Notes: generated by a model not told the origin, from the letters alone. Positions 17,961 through 27,520 are shown, counted from the stretch's first letter. The stretch is 64,000 nt of DNA from Pseudomonas sp. MMS21 TM103 (GCF_022132145.1 NZ_JAJISP010000004.1:186001-250000), one strand, 5' to 3'. Made by a program: numbers and translations.

Positions 17961-18701
17961 ATGAGATTGCGCCCAACCATCTGGTTCGCCCTGCTGCTGG
18001 CAATGACCTGCGCCAGCAGTCAGGCCGAAAGCATCAAGGCCGTCACCGAGAAAACCTCCTACAGCTACCTGCAGGAAGGCCAAGTGGCCGGGCCGGCGGG
18101 GCGGGTGGTCGAAGCCATGCTGCAGCGCGCCGGACTCAATGACTACAGCCTGACCCTCTACCCCTGGGCGCGCGCCTACGACATGGCACTGCAGCAACCC
18201 AATGTGCTGATCTACCTGATCGCCCGCACGCCGGAACGCGAGCCGCTGTTCAAGTGGGTGGGCGAGGTCACGCACATTGACTACCACTTCTACAAACTGC
18301 GCGGGCAGCCGGACATTCGGGTGCACTCACTGACTGACGCGAAGCACTACAGCATCGGCGTGCTGCGCGCCGACGTGCGTCAGCAGTACCTGCAGGCCGA
18401 GGGATTCACCAAGCTGGTGTCCGCCGCAGACAACCGCGAAAACTTCAAGCGCCTGCTCAATCGGCAGGTCCTGCTGGTACCCATGTCGGAGCGCGACGCC
18501 ATGCTGCTGTGCGCAGAGGCCGGGGTCGACTTCGCCAGCCTGGAGCGGATCTACACCCTGGACGCACTCAGCAGTGGCCTGTACATGGCCTACAGCAATT
18601 CGACGGACGACGAGACAGTGACGCGTAGCCGCGCCGCGTTCGCCAGCCTCAAGGCCGAGGGCCTGCTGACAAAGCTGATGAACGACCAGCCTGGGCCCTG
18701 A
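17961..18701 (+). CDS. Second periplasmic solute-binding protein (SBP_bac_3-like)
   Basis: The 246-residue protein has a signal peptide (MRLRPTIWFALLLAMTCASS) with cleavage near SQA. The mature part is a diverged family-3 binding fold. It shares YPWARAYDMA, NVLIYLIARTPERE and LFKWVGE with the binding protein at 15834, so the two are paralogues. It begins 20 bp after the diguanylate cyclase and has GAGG upstream of ATG 17961. With no transporter subunits nearby, a role in ligand sensing for the cyclase is inferred. Confidence 0.82.
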   Translation: MRLRPTIWFALLLAMTCASSQAESIKAVTEKTSYSYLQEGQVAGPAGRVVEAMLQRAGLNDYSLTLYPWARAYDMALQQPNVLIYLIARTPEREPLFKWVGEVTHIDYHFYKLRGQPDIRVHSLTDAKHYSIGVLRADVRQQYLQAEGFTKLVSAADNRENFKRLLNRQVLLVPMSERDAMLLCAEAGVDFASLERIYTLDALSSGLYMAYSNSTDDETVTRSRAAFASLKAEGLLTKLMNDQPGP

Positions 18702-18879
18702 CAGCCCGTTGAAGCTGGTCGCGCCAGGAGGGCGAGCCGGGCGGCGAGCCGCGCGCCCGGCGTGGCCCGATCAAACGCCACACAAGCGCCGCCTGGCGCG
18801 GCGCTCGGCCACATCCTGTGCCGACGCCGCCGCGCTGGCCACCTGCGCAGGCAGCAGCCATCGCCGCGGGCCGACGCCC

Positions 18880-20988
18880 TCAGAAGCTGAAGTCGAGCTT
18901 GCTCCAGAGGATACGGCCCGGTTCGCTGACCGCTTGCGGGTCGTCCATGGAGAAGCCGAAACCGGCGTTGCCGGCCAGGTTCAGGTGTTCGCTGTAGTGG
19001 CGGTCGAACAGGTTGTCGACGCCGGCGCTGAGCTTGACCTCAGGCGTCAACCGGTAAGCCGCGTTGAGTGAGAACACGGCAAACCCGCTGCTGCTGCCGA
19101 AGTCCTTGCCGACCACGTTGCCCTTGCCCTCGTCCACCCGGTTCTGCGCGGCAACCACCCGCCACAGCGCCCCGGCACTCCAGTCGCTCCGCTCATAAGC
19201 CAGGCCGAAGCGCGCCTCCAGCGGCGGTGTCTGCGCCAATGGACGATCGTCCGAACTGTTCTTGCCCCAGGCATAGGCCAGGCTGGCATCGGTTTTCCAG
19301 TTGCTGTCCAGGCGGTAACTGGCGCCTAGCTCGCCCCCCATGATCCGTGCATCGATATTGCTGGCTTGCGAGCGGAGGTGTCCCGGCATCACCCCGGGAC
19401 CGTAGCTGAACAGGATGTAGTCGCGCACCTGGCCGACGTAGGCCGACGCCCACGCATCCAGCTTGTCGCGCCGGTAGTGCGCACCGAAATCGAGCTGGGT
19501 GGTTTTCTCCGGGACGAGGCTTTCCATCGGCTGGACAAAACCGACGGGGCCGGGGCTGGCGGAGAACAACTCCCAGTAATCGGGGAAACGCTGCGTGTGA
19601 CCCAGGCCGGCGTAGACAGTCGCGGGCACGCCGGCGAGATCCCGCTCATAGCGTAGAAAGCCGCTGGGCAGGGTATCGCGGCGGGTTTGCTCGGCAGTCG
19701 GGTTGGCACGCAGGGTCATGCCGCTACCCAGCGTCTGGCGGTAATCCTTGACCGAGGCGCGATCCAGCCGCGCCCCGGCTATCCAGCGCTGACGACGGCT
19801 GACTTTCCAGGTGAGCTCGCCGAACAGGCCATAGTTGTGGAAGACCGCGTCCTTGTCCCAGGCGAACTGGTCATAGTCGGTATAAGTGCTGCTCATCATG
19901 CTAAAGCTGGACGCACGCTTGCGGTGCTCGTTGCGCTGGCCATCCACACCGCTCTTGAGTTCGATCGCCTGCCAGTCCCAGGTGCCGACCAGGCGTGCGC
20001 CCAGGGTGCGGCGATCGACATTGCTGGCCAGCGGATTGGCCATCATGCCGCTGCCCGAGGGGGTGCGCAGACTGAAGTTGTCCATCACGTGGTCGGCATA
20101 GTTGTAATACACCTGCCCTTCCAGCGAGCGGAACACTTCACCGATGTTGTCCTTGCTGAAGCGCACCCCCAGGCTCTCGCGCAGAAACTGGCTGCCGTCC
20201 ATGCTACGCCCGGCGTAGCGCGCCTCGCCATCGCCACGGCCGCCACTCAGTTCGATCAGGCTGTCGTTGTCCGGGGTCCAGCCGAGCAGCACATCGCTGT
20301 TCCATTTGCTCCAGCGCGACGGCACCGTATCACCGTTGCCGTCCTGGTAATCGTCGGCCTGGGCCTTGTTCGCCAGCAGCCGCAGATAGCCCTGGCGGCT
20401 TCCGGCGCTGGCGTCGATACGGCGGTCGAAGCGGCCGTTGGAGCCGGCCAGGATGCTGCCATCGACACGCCCGCCCAGCTCGCTGAAGGGCTCGGTGTCG
20501 CGTTCGAAGAGAATGGTCGCGGCCGAACCGCCGGGGCCCCAGAGCACGCTTTGCGGCCCCTTGATCACGGTCAGCTGGTCGAAGTTCTCCGGCGCCAGGT
20601 AGGCGGTCGGCGCATCCATCCGGTTGGGACAGGCGCCGAGCATCTGGCCGCCGTCCATGAGGATATTCAGGCGCGAGCCGAACATGCCGCGAAACAGTGG
20701 ATCGCCATTGGCGCCACCGTTGCGAATGGCATTGAAGCCCGGAATGGTCTTCAGGTAATCGGCGCCATCGGCAGCCGGCACCGGCTGGCGCGGTTGCTTG
20801 GGATTGGTCACCACCATCAGGGGGGAGCGGTGGCTGGCCCCAGTGATGACCAGCGGAGGCAGTTCGATGGCCGCATCATCGGCCAGCGCCAGAGGGCTGC
20901 ACAGCATGACAGCGCACAGCGGCGCCAGGCGAAAAGGGACAGGCAGACGCAAGGCGCCTGGTACACGGAGACAGGTAAGGGCAGGCAT
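18880..20988 (-). CDS. oprC: TonB-dependent copper receptor OprC
   Basis: The 702-residue outer-membrane receptor has a signal peptide, a plug domain with VIKGPQSVLWGPGGSA, a CPNRMDAPTAYL segment typical of OprC/NosA copper receptors, and a beta-barrel ending in aromatic LDFSF. It should import copper across the outer membrane with TonB energy. ATG 20988 was preferred to the longer frame from 21066, whose extra residues precede the signal peptide. It is last in a reverse-strand group with a DUF2946 protein and a PCu(A)C chaperone. Confidence 0.92.
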   Translation of the reverse strand: MPALTCLRVPGALRLPVPFRLAPLCAVMLCSPLALADDAAIELPPLVITGASHRSPLMVVTNPKQPRQPVPAADGADYLKTIPGFNAIRNGGANGDPLFRGMFGSRLNILMDGGQMLGACPNRMDAPTAYLAPENFDQLTVIKGPQSVLWGPGGSAATILFERDTEPFSELGGRVDGSILAGSNGRFDRRIDASAGSRQGYLRLLANKAQADDYQDGNGDTVPSRWSKWNSDVLLGWTPDNDSLIELSGGRGDGEARYAGRSMDGSQFLRESLGVRFSKDNIGEVFRSLEGQVYYNYADHVMDNFSLRTPSGSGMMANPLASNVDRRTLGARLVGTWDWQAIELKSGVDGQRNEHRKRASSFSMMSSTYTDYDQFAWDKDAVFHNYGLFGELTWKVSRRQRWIAGARLDRASVKDYRQTLGSGMTLRANPTAEQTRRDTLPSGFLRYERDLAGVPATVYAGLGHTQRFPDYWELFSASPGPVGFVQPMESLVPEKTTQLDFGAHYRRDKLDAWASAYVGQVRDYILFSYGPGVMPGHLRSQASNIDARIMGGELGASYRLDSNWKTDASLAYAWGKNSSDDRPLAQTPPLEARFGLAYERSDWSAGALWRVVAAQNRVDEGKGNVVGKDFGSSSGFAVFSLNAAYRLTPEVKLSAGVDNLFDRHYSEHLNLAGNAGFGFSMDDPQAVSEPGRILWSKLDFSF

Positions 20989-21072
20989 GATTTTTCCAAG
21001 ATCGAGACAATCCAGCGCGCCGGCAACAGCCGTCCTACAGACGGTGCTGGCACGTGAGAGCAGCAACTACGA

Positions 21073-21456
21073 TCAGGCGAGCAAGGGCGGTGCGCGACTG
21101 CGCGAACCGGGGAATACCGGCGAAGCGGGAGCATGCTGCGACCCGCCGGCCGCGATAAAGACCGTAGCGAATAGCGCCGACCCGAGCAGCACCAGCGCCG
21201 GACTGGCCAGCGCCGGGCTGCTGAACAACAGGGTGCAGTAACCGCATTTTGCCCACAGCGGATCATGCCCATGATGCTGGTCAGCGCCCGCTACCTGGCT
21301 GGCCGGGTGCTCGCTGCAACCCAGCCCGGCGGACCCGGTCGGTGGTGCAGGCACCAGCCACTGCGACAGCAGCGGGCCGACACAGAGCAACAGCATGGCC
21401 AGCAATGCCGGCCTCAGCCCCCTGCGACGGTTAACTAGCTGTGCTGGTGTCTGCAT
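21073..21456 (-). CDS. DUF2946 protein of the copper locus
   Basis: The 127-residue protein has an N-terminal membrane helix (about 17-33), a His/Cys-containing loop with HHGHDPLWAKCGYCTLL, which is characteristic of DUF2946, and a second hydrophobic segment near 80-100. Members accompany copper receptors and chaperones in Pseudomonas; the His and Cys residues suggest copper binding. It lies between the PCu(A)C gene and oprC. Confidence 0.82.
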   Translation of the reverse strand: MQTPAQLVNRRRGLRPALLAMLLLCVGPLLSQWLVPAPPTGSAGLGCSEHPASQVAGADQHHGHDPLWAKCGYCTLLFSSPALASPALVLLGSALFATVFIAAGGSQHAPASPVFPGSRSRAPPLLA

Positions 21457-21535
21457 GGATCAACGCCCGTGAGTCCTGTCGCGATTATTGCAGCCGCGCC
21501 AGGACGCTCCTTGTTCCCGGTCAAGACAGCCACCA

Positions 21536-22024
21536 TCAGTGCTGATGGGCGGTGTTCTGGGTAGTTGGCTCAGCCATGGCTGCGGGCGCCTCGACTTGCA
21601 CCGCAACCTCCACCTCGACCTTGCCGGCCTTTTCAAAGCTCAGGGTCAACGGGAAACGCTCACCCACCTTGGCCTGTTGCTGCAGGCCGAACAGCATCAC
21701 GTGGTAGCCCATGGGCTCGAACTTGACCGCGCCACCGGCGGGGATTGCCACGCTCTGCACCTGCTGCATCTTCATCACCCCATCGGCATGCACGTGCTCG
21801 TGCATCTCGGCCTTGGCGGCCACCGGGGTCTGCAGGCTGAGCAGGCGGTCGGCCTCCAGGCCCTGGTTGTGCACCACGAAGTAGACCGCGGCGGTCGGTG
21901 CCACCGGCGGCATGGCCCGCGACCAGGGGTGCTCGATCTGCAGCTCGCCCACCTGGTATTCATGGGCGTTGACCAGCAGGCTGGTGCCGAGCAGTGCAGC
22001 CAGGAACAGGGTTTTCTTCAACAT
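21536..22024 (-). CDS. Periplasmic copper chaperone PCu(A)C
   Basis: The 162-residue protein has a signal peptide cleaved near VNA and a PCu(A)C domain. The expected Met/His copper ligands are seen in AEMHEHVH, GVMKMQQV and MGYHVMLF. The tail is His-rich (NTAHQH). The family delivers Cu(I) to cytochrome oxidase or shuttles periplasmic copper. It belongs to the reverse-strand copper group upstream of oprC. Confidence 0.9.
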   Translation of the reverse strand: MLKKTLFLAALLGTSLLVNAHEYQVGELQIEHPWSRAMPPVAPTAAVYFVVHNQGLEADRLLSLQTPVAAKAEMHEHVHADGVMKMQQVQSVAIPAGGAVKFEPMGYHVMLFGLQQQAKVGERFPLTLSFEKAGKVEVEVAVQVEAPAAMAEPTTQNTAHQH

Positions 22025-22168
22025 GCGGACGCTCCAAAAATCATCGGGAGGAGGCGCCGAGCGATCTGCTACGGCGCGCGATAACGAACTCGTCGATTGG
22101 CCGCCGGCGCGGCGCCAACCGACTCAGCGGCTGCCCTGGGCAGCATCAAGCGGGAAGGTTTACCGAAG

Positions 22169-22555
22169 TCAGGCGAGCAGCGGGGAGGCGCGAGGGTTGG
22201 CCGAGGGCCAGAGATAGCGGACGGGACGTGCGACCAGGGCGGGCGCGGTCAGCGGCGGACGACTGGCCGCGAGCAGCCCGAGCAGGCCGAAAAAGGCGGC
22301 GAGGATGATCGCGCTGAAGGTCGAGCTGAGCGAGCAACCGGAACCCGTGGCCGGGTTCAGTGGCGGGATGCCGGAGCGGCTCAAGTCCGCGCCGGCGCCG
22401 AAATTGCCCTCGAAGGAGCAGTACTGGCCATCCAGGCCGCTGAGCTGCAGGCCGGCCATCTGGCCGTGGCCAATGCTGCAGGCGAGCGCACTGAACAGGA
22501 CGCTGAAATACAGCATCCAGGCGATCAGCGAGCGGTCGGTGCGGGCCAGTTTCAT
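22169..22555 (-). CDS. Second DUF2946-type membrane protein of the copper locus
   Basis: The 128-residue protein starts at ATG 22555 (MKLARTDRSLIAW) and has a membrane helix near residues 10-28 with CSIGHGQM, a Cys-containing loop and a second hydrophobic segment near 80-97. The pattern fits DUF2946. It is first in the group DUF2946 / PCu(A)C / DUF2946 / oprC, the same gene content as the P. aeruginosa OprC region. Function is unknown. Confidence 0.75.
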   Translation of the reverse strand: MKLARTDRSLIAWMLYFSVLFSALACSIGHGQMAGLQLSGLDGQYCSFEGNFGAGADLSRSGIPPLNPATGSGCSLSSTFSAIILAAFFGLLGLLAASRPPLTAPALVARPVRYLWPSANPRASPLLA

Positions 22556-22627
22556 GGGCGCAACTCTAGCAGCTGGCGCCCGCAGCGGCATAGAAGGCTG
22601 CCGTGGTCGATTGCCGCAGCGCGGCCC

Positions 22628-23545
22628 CTATGCCGGCCAGGGCGCCTGCGCCAGCAGTGCGGCGCAACGGACCTGGACGAATTCGCGCAGCAGATGCACC
22701 GGCTTGCTCAGTTGCGCGCGGTGGGCGCAGATCAGGTTGAGCGGGGTCGCCTCGCCCTGCCACCCCGGCAGCAGCACCTTGAGCCGGCCGGCCTGCACAT
22801 CGCCCGCCACATCCAGCCAGGACTTGTATACCAGCCCGGCACCCGCCACCGCCCACCGGCGCACCACATCGGCATCGTCGCTGACCCGGTCGCCGCCGAC
22901 CGTCAGGCTCTGCTCGCGCTTGCCGGTGTGGAAGCGCCAGCGTTCGTGCACCCGCCCGCCGAGCATGTAGAGCAGGCAGTTGTGCTCGGCCAGCGCCTCG
23001 ACGCTCCGCGGTTCACCGTGACGCGCCAGGTAGCCCGGCGCGGCGCAGAGGACCCGGCGGTTCCCCGCCGCCACCGGCAAGGCGACCAGACTGGAATCCT
23101 CCGGCGCGCCATAGCGCAGGGCAATGTCCACCGGCTCGCGAAACAGATCGGTAACCCGGTCGCCGAGCAGCAGGCGCAACTGCAACTGCGGGTGAGCCAG
23201 TTGGAACTCATCGAGCCAGGGCAGCAGGATGTTGCGACCGAAATCCGACGGTGCCGACAATTGCAGCAAGCCGCTGATGCCAACCTTGCTACCCGCCAGT
23301 TGTTGCCGGCCATCGTCCAGGCTTTGCAGGGCCAGGCGGGCGTGAACCAGGAAGGCTTCGCCCTCCGGGGTCAGGCGCAGGCTGCGCGTGGAGCGCACCA
23401 GCAGATGCGCCTGCAGGTGCTGCTCCAGGCGCTTGAGCGCGGCGCTGGCCACCGCTGGCGAGATGTCCAGTACCCGCGCAGCGGCGGACAGGCTGCCGAG
23501 CTCTGCGGTGCGCACAAACACCTGCAGGTCATCAAAGTGCAGCAT
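22628..23545 (-). CDS. LysR-family transcriptional regulator
   Basis: The 305-residue protein has a winged HTH at residues 1-60 (GSLSAAARVLDISPAVASAA) and a LysR effector domain. It belongs to the CrgA/DsdC-like group that often controls a divergent oxidoreductase. The quinone-oxidoreductase-like gene starts 144 bp away on the other strand. An AT-rich dyad at 23560-23578 between them is a likely binding site. Confidence 0.87.
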   Translation of the reverse strand: MLHFDDLQVFVRTAELGSLSAAARVLDISPAVASAALKRLEQHLQAHLLVRSTRSLRLTPEGEAFLVHARLALQSLDDGRQQLAGSKVGISGLLQLSAPSDFGRNILLPWLDEFQLAHPQLQLRLLLGDRVTDLFREPVDIALRYGAPEDSSLVALPVAAGNRRVLCAAPGYLARHGEPRSVEALAEHNCLLYMLGGRVHERWRFHTGKREQSLTVGGDRVSDDADVVRRWAVAGAGLVYKSWLDVAGDVQAGRLKVLLPGWQGEATPLNLICAHRAQLSKPVHLLREFVQVRCAALLAQAPWPA

Positions 23546-23559
23546 GGAAACCCCAGCAT

Positions 23560-23578
23560 TTTCAAAAAAATATTGAAA
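23560..23578. promoter_or_regulatory. Candidate LysR operator
   Basis: TTTCAA and TTGAAA form perfect 6-bp arms around a 7-bp A/T spacer. The geometry is that of LysR boxes, and the site sits between the regulator and its divergent oxidoreductase, close to the regulator start. Confidence 0.5.
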
Positions 23579-23689
23579 GAGACTCTATTCCTACCCTGTT
23601 TTTCATCCATATGAAATAGCCGAGTATGGCCATCACCTGGTCAGCGGGCCATGCCCGCGCCTACAGCCGCCCCACACATCAGAGATGCC

Positions 23690-24706
23690 ATGAAAGCCAT
23701 TGCCTACTACCACTCCCTGCCCGCCGAACATCCCGAAGCCCTGCAGGACATCCAGCTGGCGCAACCCAGCCCCGGTCCGCGCGACCTGCTGGTGCAAGTC
23801 AAAGCCATCTCGGTCAATCCGGTGGACACCAAGATCCGCAGCAATGTCGCCCCGGAAAACGGCGAAGCCAAGGTACTCGGCTGGGATGCCAGCGGCATCG
23901 TCCAGGCCGTAGGCAGCGAGGTGACCCTGTTCCAGCCCGGCGACCAGGTGTTCTATGCCGGCGCGATCAACCGCGCCGGCGCCAACAGCGAGCTGCATGT
24001 GGTGGACGAACGCATCGTCGGCCACATGCCGCGTAGCCTGCCGTTCGCCGAGGCCGCAGCCCTGCCGCTGACCGCGATCACCGCCTGGGAGCTGCTGTTC
24101 GAGCGCCTGCAGATCGCCGAGGGCTCCAGCGACGTGGGCCAGAGCCTGCTGATCGTCGGCGCCGCTGGCGGGGTCGGTTCGATCCTTACACAACTGGCCC
24201 GCCAGCTCACCGGCCTGACCGTGATCGGCAGCGCCTCGCGCCCGGAAACCCAGGCCTGGGTGCGCGAACTCGGCGCCCATCATGTGATCGACCACAGTCG
24301 GCCGCTGCACGAAGAACTCCAGCGCATCGGCATCAACCAGGTGACCCACGTCGCCAGCCTGACTCAGACCGACCAGCACTTCGATCAACTGATCGACAGC
24401 CTGGCGCCGCAAGGGCGCCTGGCACTGATCGACGACCCACGGCAGCCGCTGGACGTGATGAAGCTCAAGCGCAAGAGCCTGTCACTGCATTGGGAGCTGA
24501 TGTTCACCCGCTCGCTGTTCGAGACCGCCGACATGATCGAGCAGCACCGCTTGCTCGAGCGGGTCGCCGAACTGATTGATGCCGGCGTGCTGAAAACCAC
24601 CCTCGGCGAACACTTCGGCACCATCAATGCGGCCAATCTGCGCCGCGCCCATGCCCTGCTGGAAAGTGGCCAAGCGCGCGGCAAGGTGGTGCTCGAGGGC
24701 TTCTGA
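23690..24706 (+). CDS. Zinc-type alcohol dehydrogenase-like / quinone oxidoreductase
   Basis: The 338-residue medium-chain dehydrogenase has the NADPH-binding GAAGGVGS near residue 160 and the GroES-like N-terminal domain with VNPVDTKIR. The zinc-ligand cysteines of true alcohol dehydrogenases are absent, so an NADPH-dependent quinone or enone reductase is more likely. ATG 23690 (MKAIAYY) starts the conserved domain. It is divergent from a LysR gene that probably controls it. Confidence 0.87.
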   Translation: MKAIAYYHSLPAEHPEALQDIQLAQPSPGPRDLLVQVKAISVNPVDTKIRSNVAPENGEAKVLGWDASGIVQAVGSEVTLFQPGDQVFYAGAINRAGANSELHVVDERIVGHMPRSLPFAEAAALPLTAITAWELLFERLQIAEGSSDVGQSLLIVGAAGGVGSILTQLARQLTGLTVIGSASRPETQAWVRELGAHHVIDHSRPLHEELQRIGINQVTHVASLTQTDQHFDQLIDSLAPQGRLALIDDPRQPLDVMKLKRKSLSLHWELMFTRSLFETADMIEQHRLLERVAELIDAGVLKTTLGEHFGTINAANLRRAHALLESGQARGKVVLEGF

Positions 24707-24819
24707 GTCCGTGGCGTTGCCGGCCCCGGGCAACGCCGATCAGCGGCATGTCGAACGCAAAACGTCATGCCGATTGAGCGGTCAAATAAGACGTGAAGCA
24801 TCCTTACGAGGTGAGCATC

Positions 24820-25089
24820 ATGCAACGTCTTATCCCCTTAATGCTCGGCGCAACCTTCGGCGTCGTGAGTGCCGTATGGGCAGAACCACCTACCGAGCAA
24901 AACCCCGAGCAAGTGCAAGCAGTTGACTACCACTACGGCATGTCACTGGATATCCAGAAAGTCATCGATATCACCGACAACTCGGACAAGGTCGGTGTGG
25001 TGCCCGCCACCATCACCTACCTCGACAGCAACGGTAAGCTGCACAAGCTCAACTACCTGGAACTGGGTCGCTTCGACAGCGGTGACTGA
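24820..25089 (+). CDS. DUF2790 small exported protein
   Basis: The 89-residue protein has a signal peptide (MQRLIPLMLGATFGVVSAVW, cleaving near AEP) and a mature part with DYHYGMSLDIQKVI and YLDSNGKLHKLNYLELG, typical of the Pseudomonas DUF2790 family. Members are small periplasmic proteins, some induced by copper; function is unknown. ATG 24820 has a strong GAGGTGA ribosome site. Confidence 0.87.
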   Translation: MQRLIPLMLGATFGVVSAVWAEPPTEQNPEQVQAVDYHYGMSLDIQKVIDITDNSDKVGVVPATITYLDSNGKLHKLNYLELGRFDSGD

Positions 25090-25240
25090 ACCCGAGCCCC
25101 CCGCTGGCGCCTGCTATCTGCTGATTCTCCGATACGCGGGCTGCCAGCGTGGCTCTGACGTTCGGCCTCCAACAATCGGCAATCGGCCGATAAGCGACTA
25201 GACTGCCAGTACGCTCGAGGCCTGCCACTCAGGTTACGGC

Positions 25241-27121
25241 ATGCCCAGCGGCCTCTCGCTAACCTGCGACTCATCGGTGGTAAGGATGCGTTCCGATCTA
25301 ATAGTCCCGTTGCGTCTGGCCGGCGCTTACATCCTGTTCAGCAGCACCTGGATTCTTGCCAGCGACGCCCTGCTGATGGCCGCGGTCAACGACAAAGCCT
25401 TGAGCAGCCAGCTGCAAACCGTCAAGGGCATGCTCTTCGTACTGCTCAGCAGCCTGCTGATCTTCTATCTCAACTTGCGTGACCGCCGCGCCCAGCGTGT
25501 ACTGCTCAACGCCCTGACGCACAACAGCCGCCTGTTGCAACAAACCCAGCGCACGGCCCGACTCGGCAGCTGGGAATATGACGGCCACTTCCACTGGAGC
25601 AGCGAAGCCCTGTCCCTGCTCGGTCGCGACCCAGGCAGTGCACACAGTGGCACCGAGCAATTGCTCAGCTGGCTCTACCCGGCCGAGCGACCGGCCTTGC
25701 AGCGCTCCTTGCAAGCGCTGCTTGAACAGCACAAACCGATGGCGGTCAGTGCACGCCTGCAGCGACCTGAACAGCAGCAGACCGCCTGGCTGATGCTGCG
25801 CGGCGAAGCGGACGCCAATGGTCAGATTCTCGGCACTGTGCAAGACATCAGTACCCAGAAGCGCGACGAATCCGCCCTGCGTGAAAGCGAGCAGCGTTTC
25901 CGCCAACTGTTCGAGCAAACCCCGCGGATTGCCGTGCAGGGTTACGACCGCGAACGCCGGGTGATCTATTGGAACCAGGCCAGCGCCCAGCTCTATGGCT
26001 ATAGCCTGCAGGAAGCCATGGGACAGCGCCTGGAAGAGCTGATCATCCCGCCAGCCGCACGCAGCAAGGTCGTCAGCGCGATCAACCGCTGGCTGCTCGG
26101 TGGCCCGCCGATTGCCGCCGCCGAGATGCAATTGCAGCGCAAGGACGGCAGCATGGTGTGGGTGTACTCCACCCAATCGATGCTGAACAACAGCCGCGAC
26201 CAACTCGAGTTGTACTGTATCGACATCGATCTCAGCGAACAGAAGCAGATCAATCTCGAACTGCAGTCCAGCGAGGAGCGTTACCGCGAACTGGTCGAAC
26301 AGCTGAGCCATGTGATCGTGCAGACGGACACCAGTGGGCACCTTATTTTTCTCAACCCGGCCTGGGAAAAGCTCAGTGGCTATGCCGGCTATGAATGCCT
26401 CGGCCGACCGTTGGCACAGTTTCTCGACAGCGCAGGTGCCGCAAGCTTCAACCAGCAGCTCAGCGCCATCGACAACGGCCAGCAGATCGATCTGCGTGGC
26501 GAATTCCGCCTGCTCACTCGCCAGGGCCAACTGCGCTGGATAGACATTCAGTTAAACCACAGCCCATCGAACAACCTGCTCAACGGCAGCCTGCATGACA
26601 TCCATGACCGCCACCAACTGCAGCAACTGCAGCACGCCCGCAACGCGGTTCTCGATGAACTGCTCGCCCGCCTCCCCCTGGCGAATATCCTCAACGGCAT
26701 CAGCCGGCGTTTACAGGATCTCAATCCGCTCATGCGGGTGTCGATCATGCTGCTGGACGCGCAGCGCCAGTGCCTGGATCTGGTCGCCGCACCCAGCCTG
26801 CCCGAGCCGTACCGGCAGGCCATCGACGGGCTGCCGGCGCAGCTCGAACTCGGTTCATGCGGCCACGCCGCCTGCAGCGGCGAACTGGTGATCGCGCAAG
26901 ACCTCGCGACTCATCCCTACTGGCAGGCGTTTCGCACCCAGGCCCTGGCCGCCGGGTTACATGCCTGCTGGTCGCTACCGTTCAAGGATGAGAACGCTCG
27001 GGTACTCGGCACCTTCGGCATCTACTACGAGCAGCCCAAGCGGCCGAGCCAGGCCGATATAGCCCTGGTCACCGAGTTCACCCGCCTGGCCAGCCTGGCC
27101 GTACAACAGCTGCAGCGATGA
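25241..27121 (+). CDS. Membrane PAS-PAS-PAS-GAF sensor protein without a visible output domain
   Basis: The 626-residue protein has two N-terminal membrane helices (about 22-45 and 60-80), then three PAS domains (roughly 100-210, 215-335, 345-450) and a GAF domain from about 470 to the end. No GGDEF, EAL, histidine kinase or HTH follows; the frame ends just after the last GAF helix (ASLAVQQLQR). Family members usually continue into GGDEF/EAL output. An alternative start is ATG 25286. It may act by protein contact or be a truncated gene. Confidence 0.83.
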   Translation: MPSGLSLTCDSSVVRMRSDLIVPLRLAGAYILFSSTWILASDALLMAAVNDKALSSQLQTVKGMLFVLLSSLLIFYLNLRDRRAQRVLLNALTHNSRLLQQTQRTARLGSWEYDGHFHWSSEALSLLGRDPGSAHSGTEQLLSWLYPAERPALQRSLQALLEQHKPMAVSARLQRPEQQQTAWLMLRGEADANGQILGTVQDISTQKRDESALRESEQRFRQLFEQTPRIAVQGYDRERRVIYWNQASAQLYGYSLQEAMGQRLEELIIPPAARSKVVSAINRWLLGGPPIAAAEMQLQRKDGSMVWVYSTQSMLNNSRDQLELYCIDIDLSEQKQINLELQSSEERYRELVEQLSHVIVQTDTSGHLIFLNPAWEKLSGYAGYECLGRPLAQFLDSAGAASFNQQLSAIDNGQQIDLRGEFRLLTRQGQLRWIDIQLNHSPSNNLLNGSLHDIHDRHQLQQLQHARNAVLDELLARLPLANILNGISRRLQDLNPLMRVSIMLLDAQRQCLDLVAAPSLPEPYRQAIDGLPAQLELGSCGHAACSGELVIAQDLATHPYWQAFRTQALAAGLHACWSLPFKDENARVLGTFGIYYEQPKRPSQADIALVTEFTRLASLAVQQLQR

Positions 27122-27223
27122 ATGCTGCATGCCGACGACCACCAGTCGCCCAATTGATCCATGTCAGAAATAATTCATCGGCCGGAACTAGACTCAGCCG
27201 CCTAACCCGTGGAGGTGTCGCTC

Positions 27224-27403
27224 ATGAACATCGGTATCCAGCCACTGCACAAAGCCGAAGGGGCCTGCTGGCAGGTCCGCTTCGCCAGCCATAGCGTGAC
27301 CTTCCGCAGCGAAGCCGAAGCCCGTCAATTCGTCGCCACCCTCGAAGCACGCCTGCAGGCCCCGCATCAATGGCCGAGCCAGGTGCAGCGCGCAGCCAGC
27401 TGA
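27224..27403 (+). CDS. Small conserved-type hypothetical protein
   Basis: The 59-residue protein (MNIGIQPLHKAEGACWQVRF) has a strong GGAGGTG ribosome site eight bases upstream of ATG 27224, supporting translation. The segment VTFRSEAEARQFVATLEARL forms a probable strand-helix. It has no signal peptide and no function can be assigned. Confidence 0.7.
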   Translation: MNIGIQPLHKAEGACWQVRFASHSVTFRSEAEARQFVATLEARLQAPHQWPSQVQRAAS

Positions 27404-27432
27404 GCCGCTGAACACCGGGCGGCCCGGGCGGC

Positions 27433-27520
27433 GTTCCGTTCGGAGCGCAGCGACAGCCCGCCGGGATCTGTGCCACGCCGATGAACCCTGCTGCACTGCC
27501 TGCGGCGAGTGGCAGCCTAG
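27433..27520 (+). repeat. Copy A of the ~90-bp dispersed intergenic repeat
   Basis: It carries GTTCCGTTCGGAGCGCAGCG followed by ACAGCCCGCCGG, a variable middle, and TGCACTGCCTGCGGCGAGTG. These blocks match copies at 57141 and, inverted, at 37588. It lies between two convergent genes. Confidence 0.75.
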
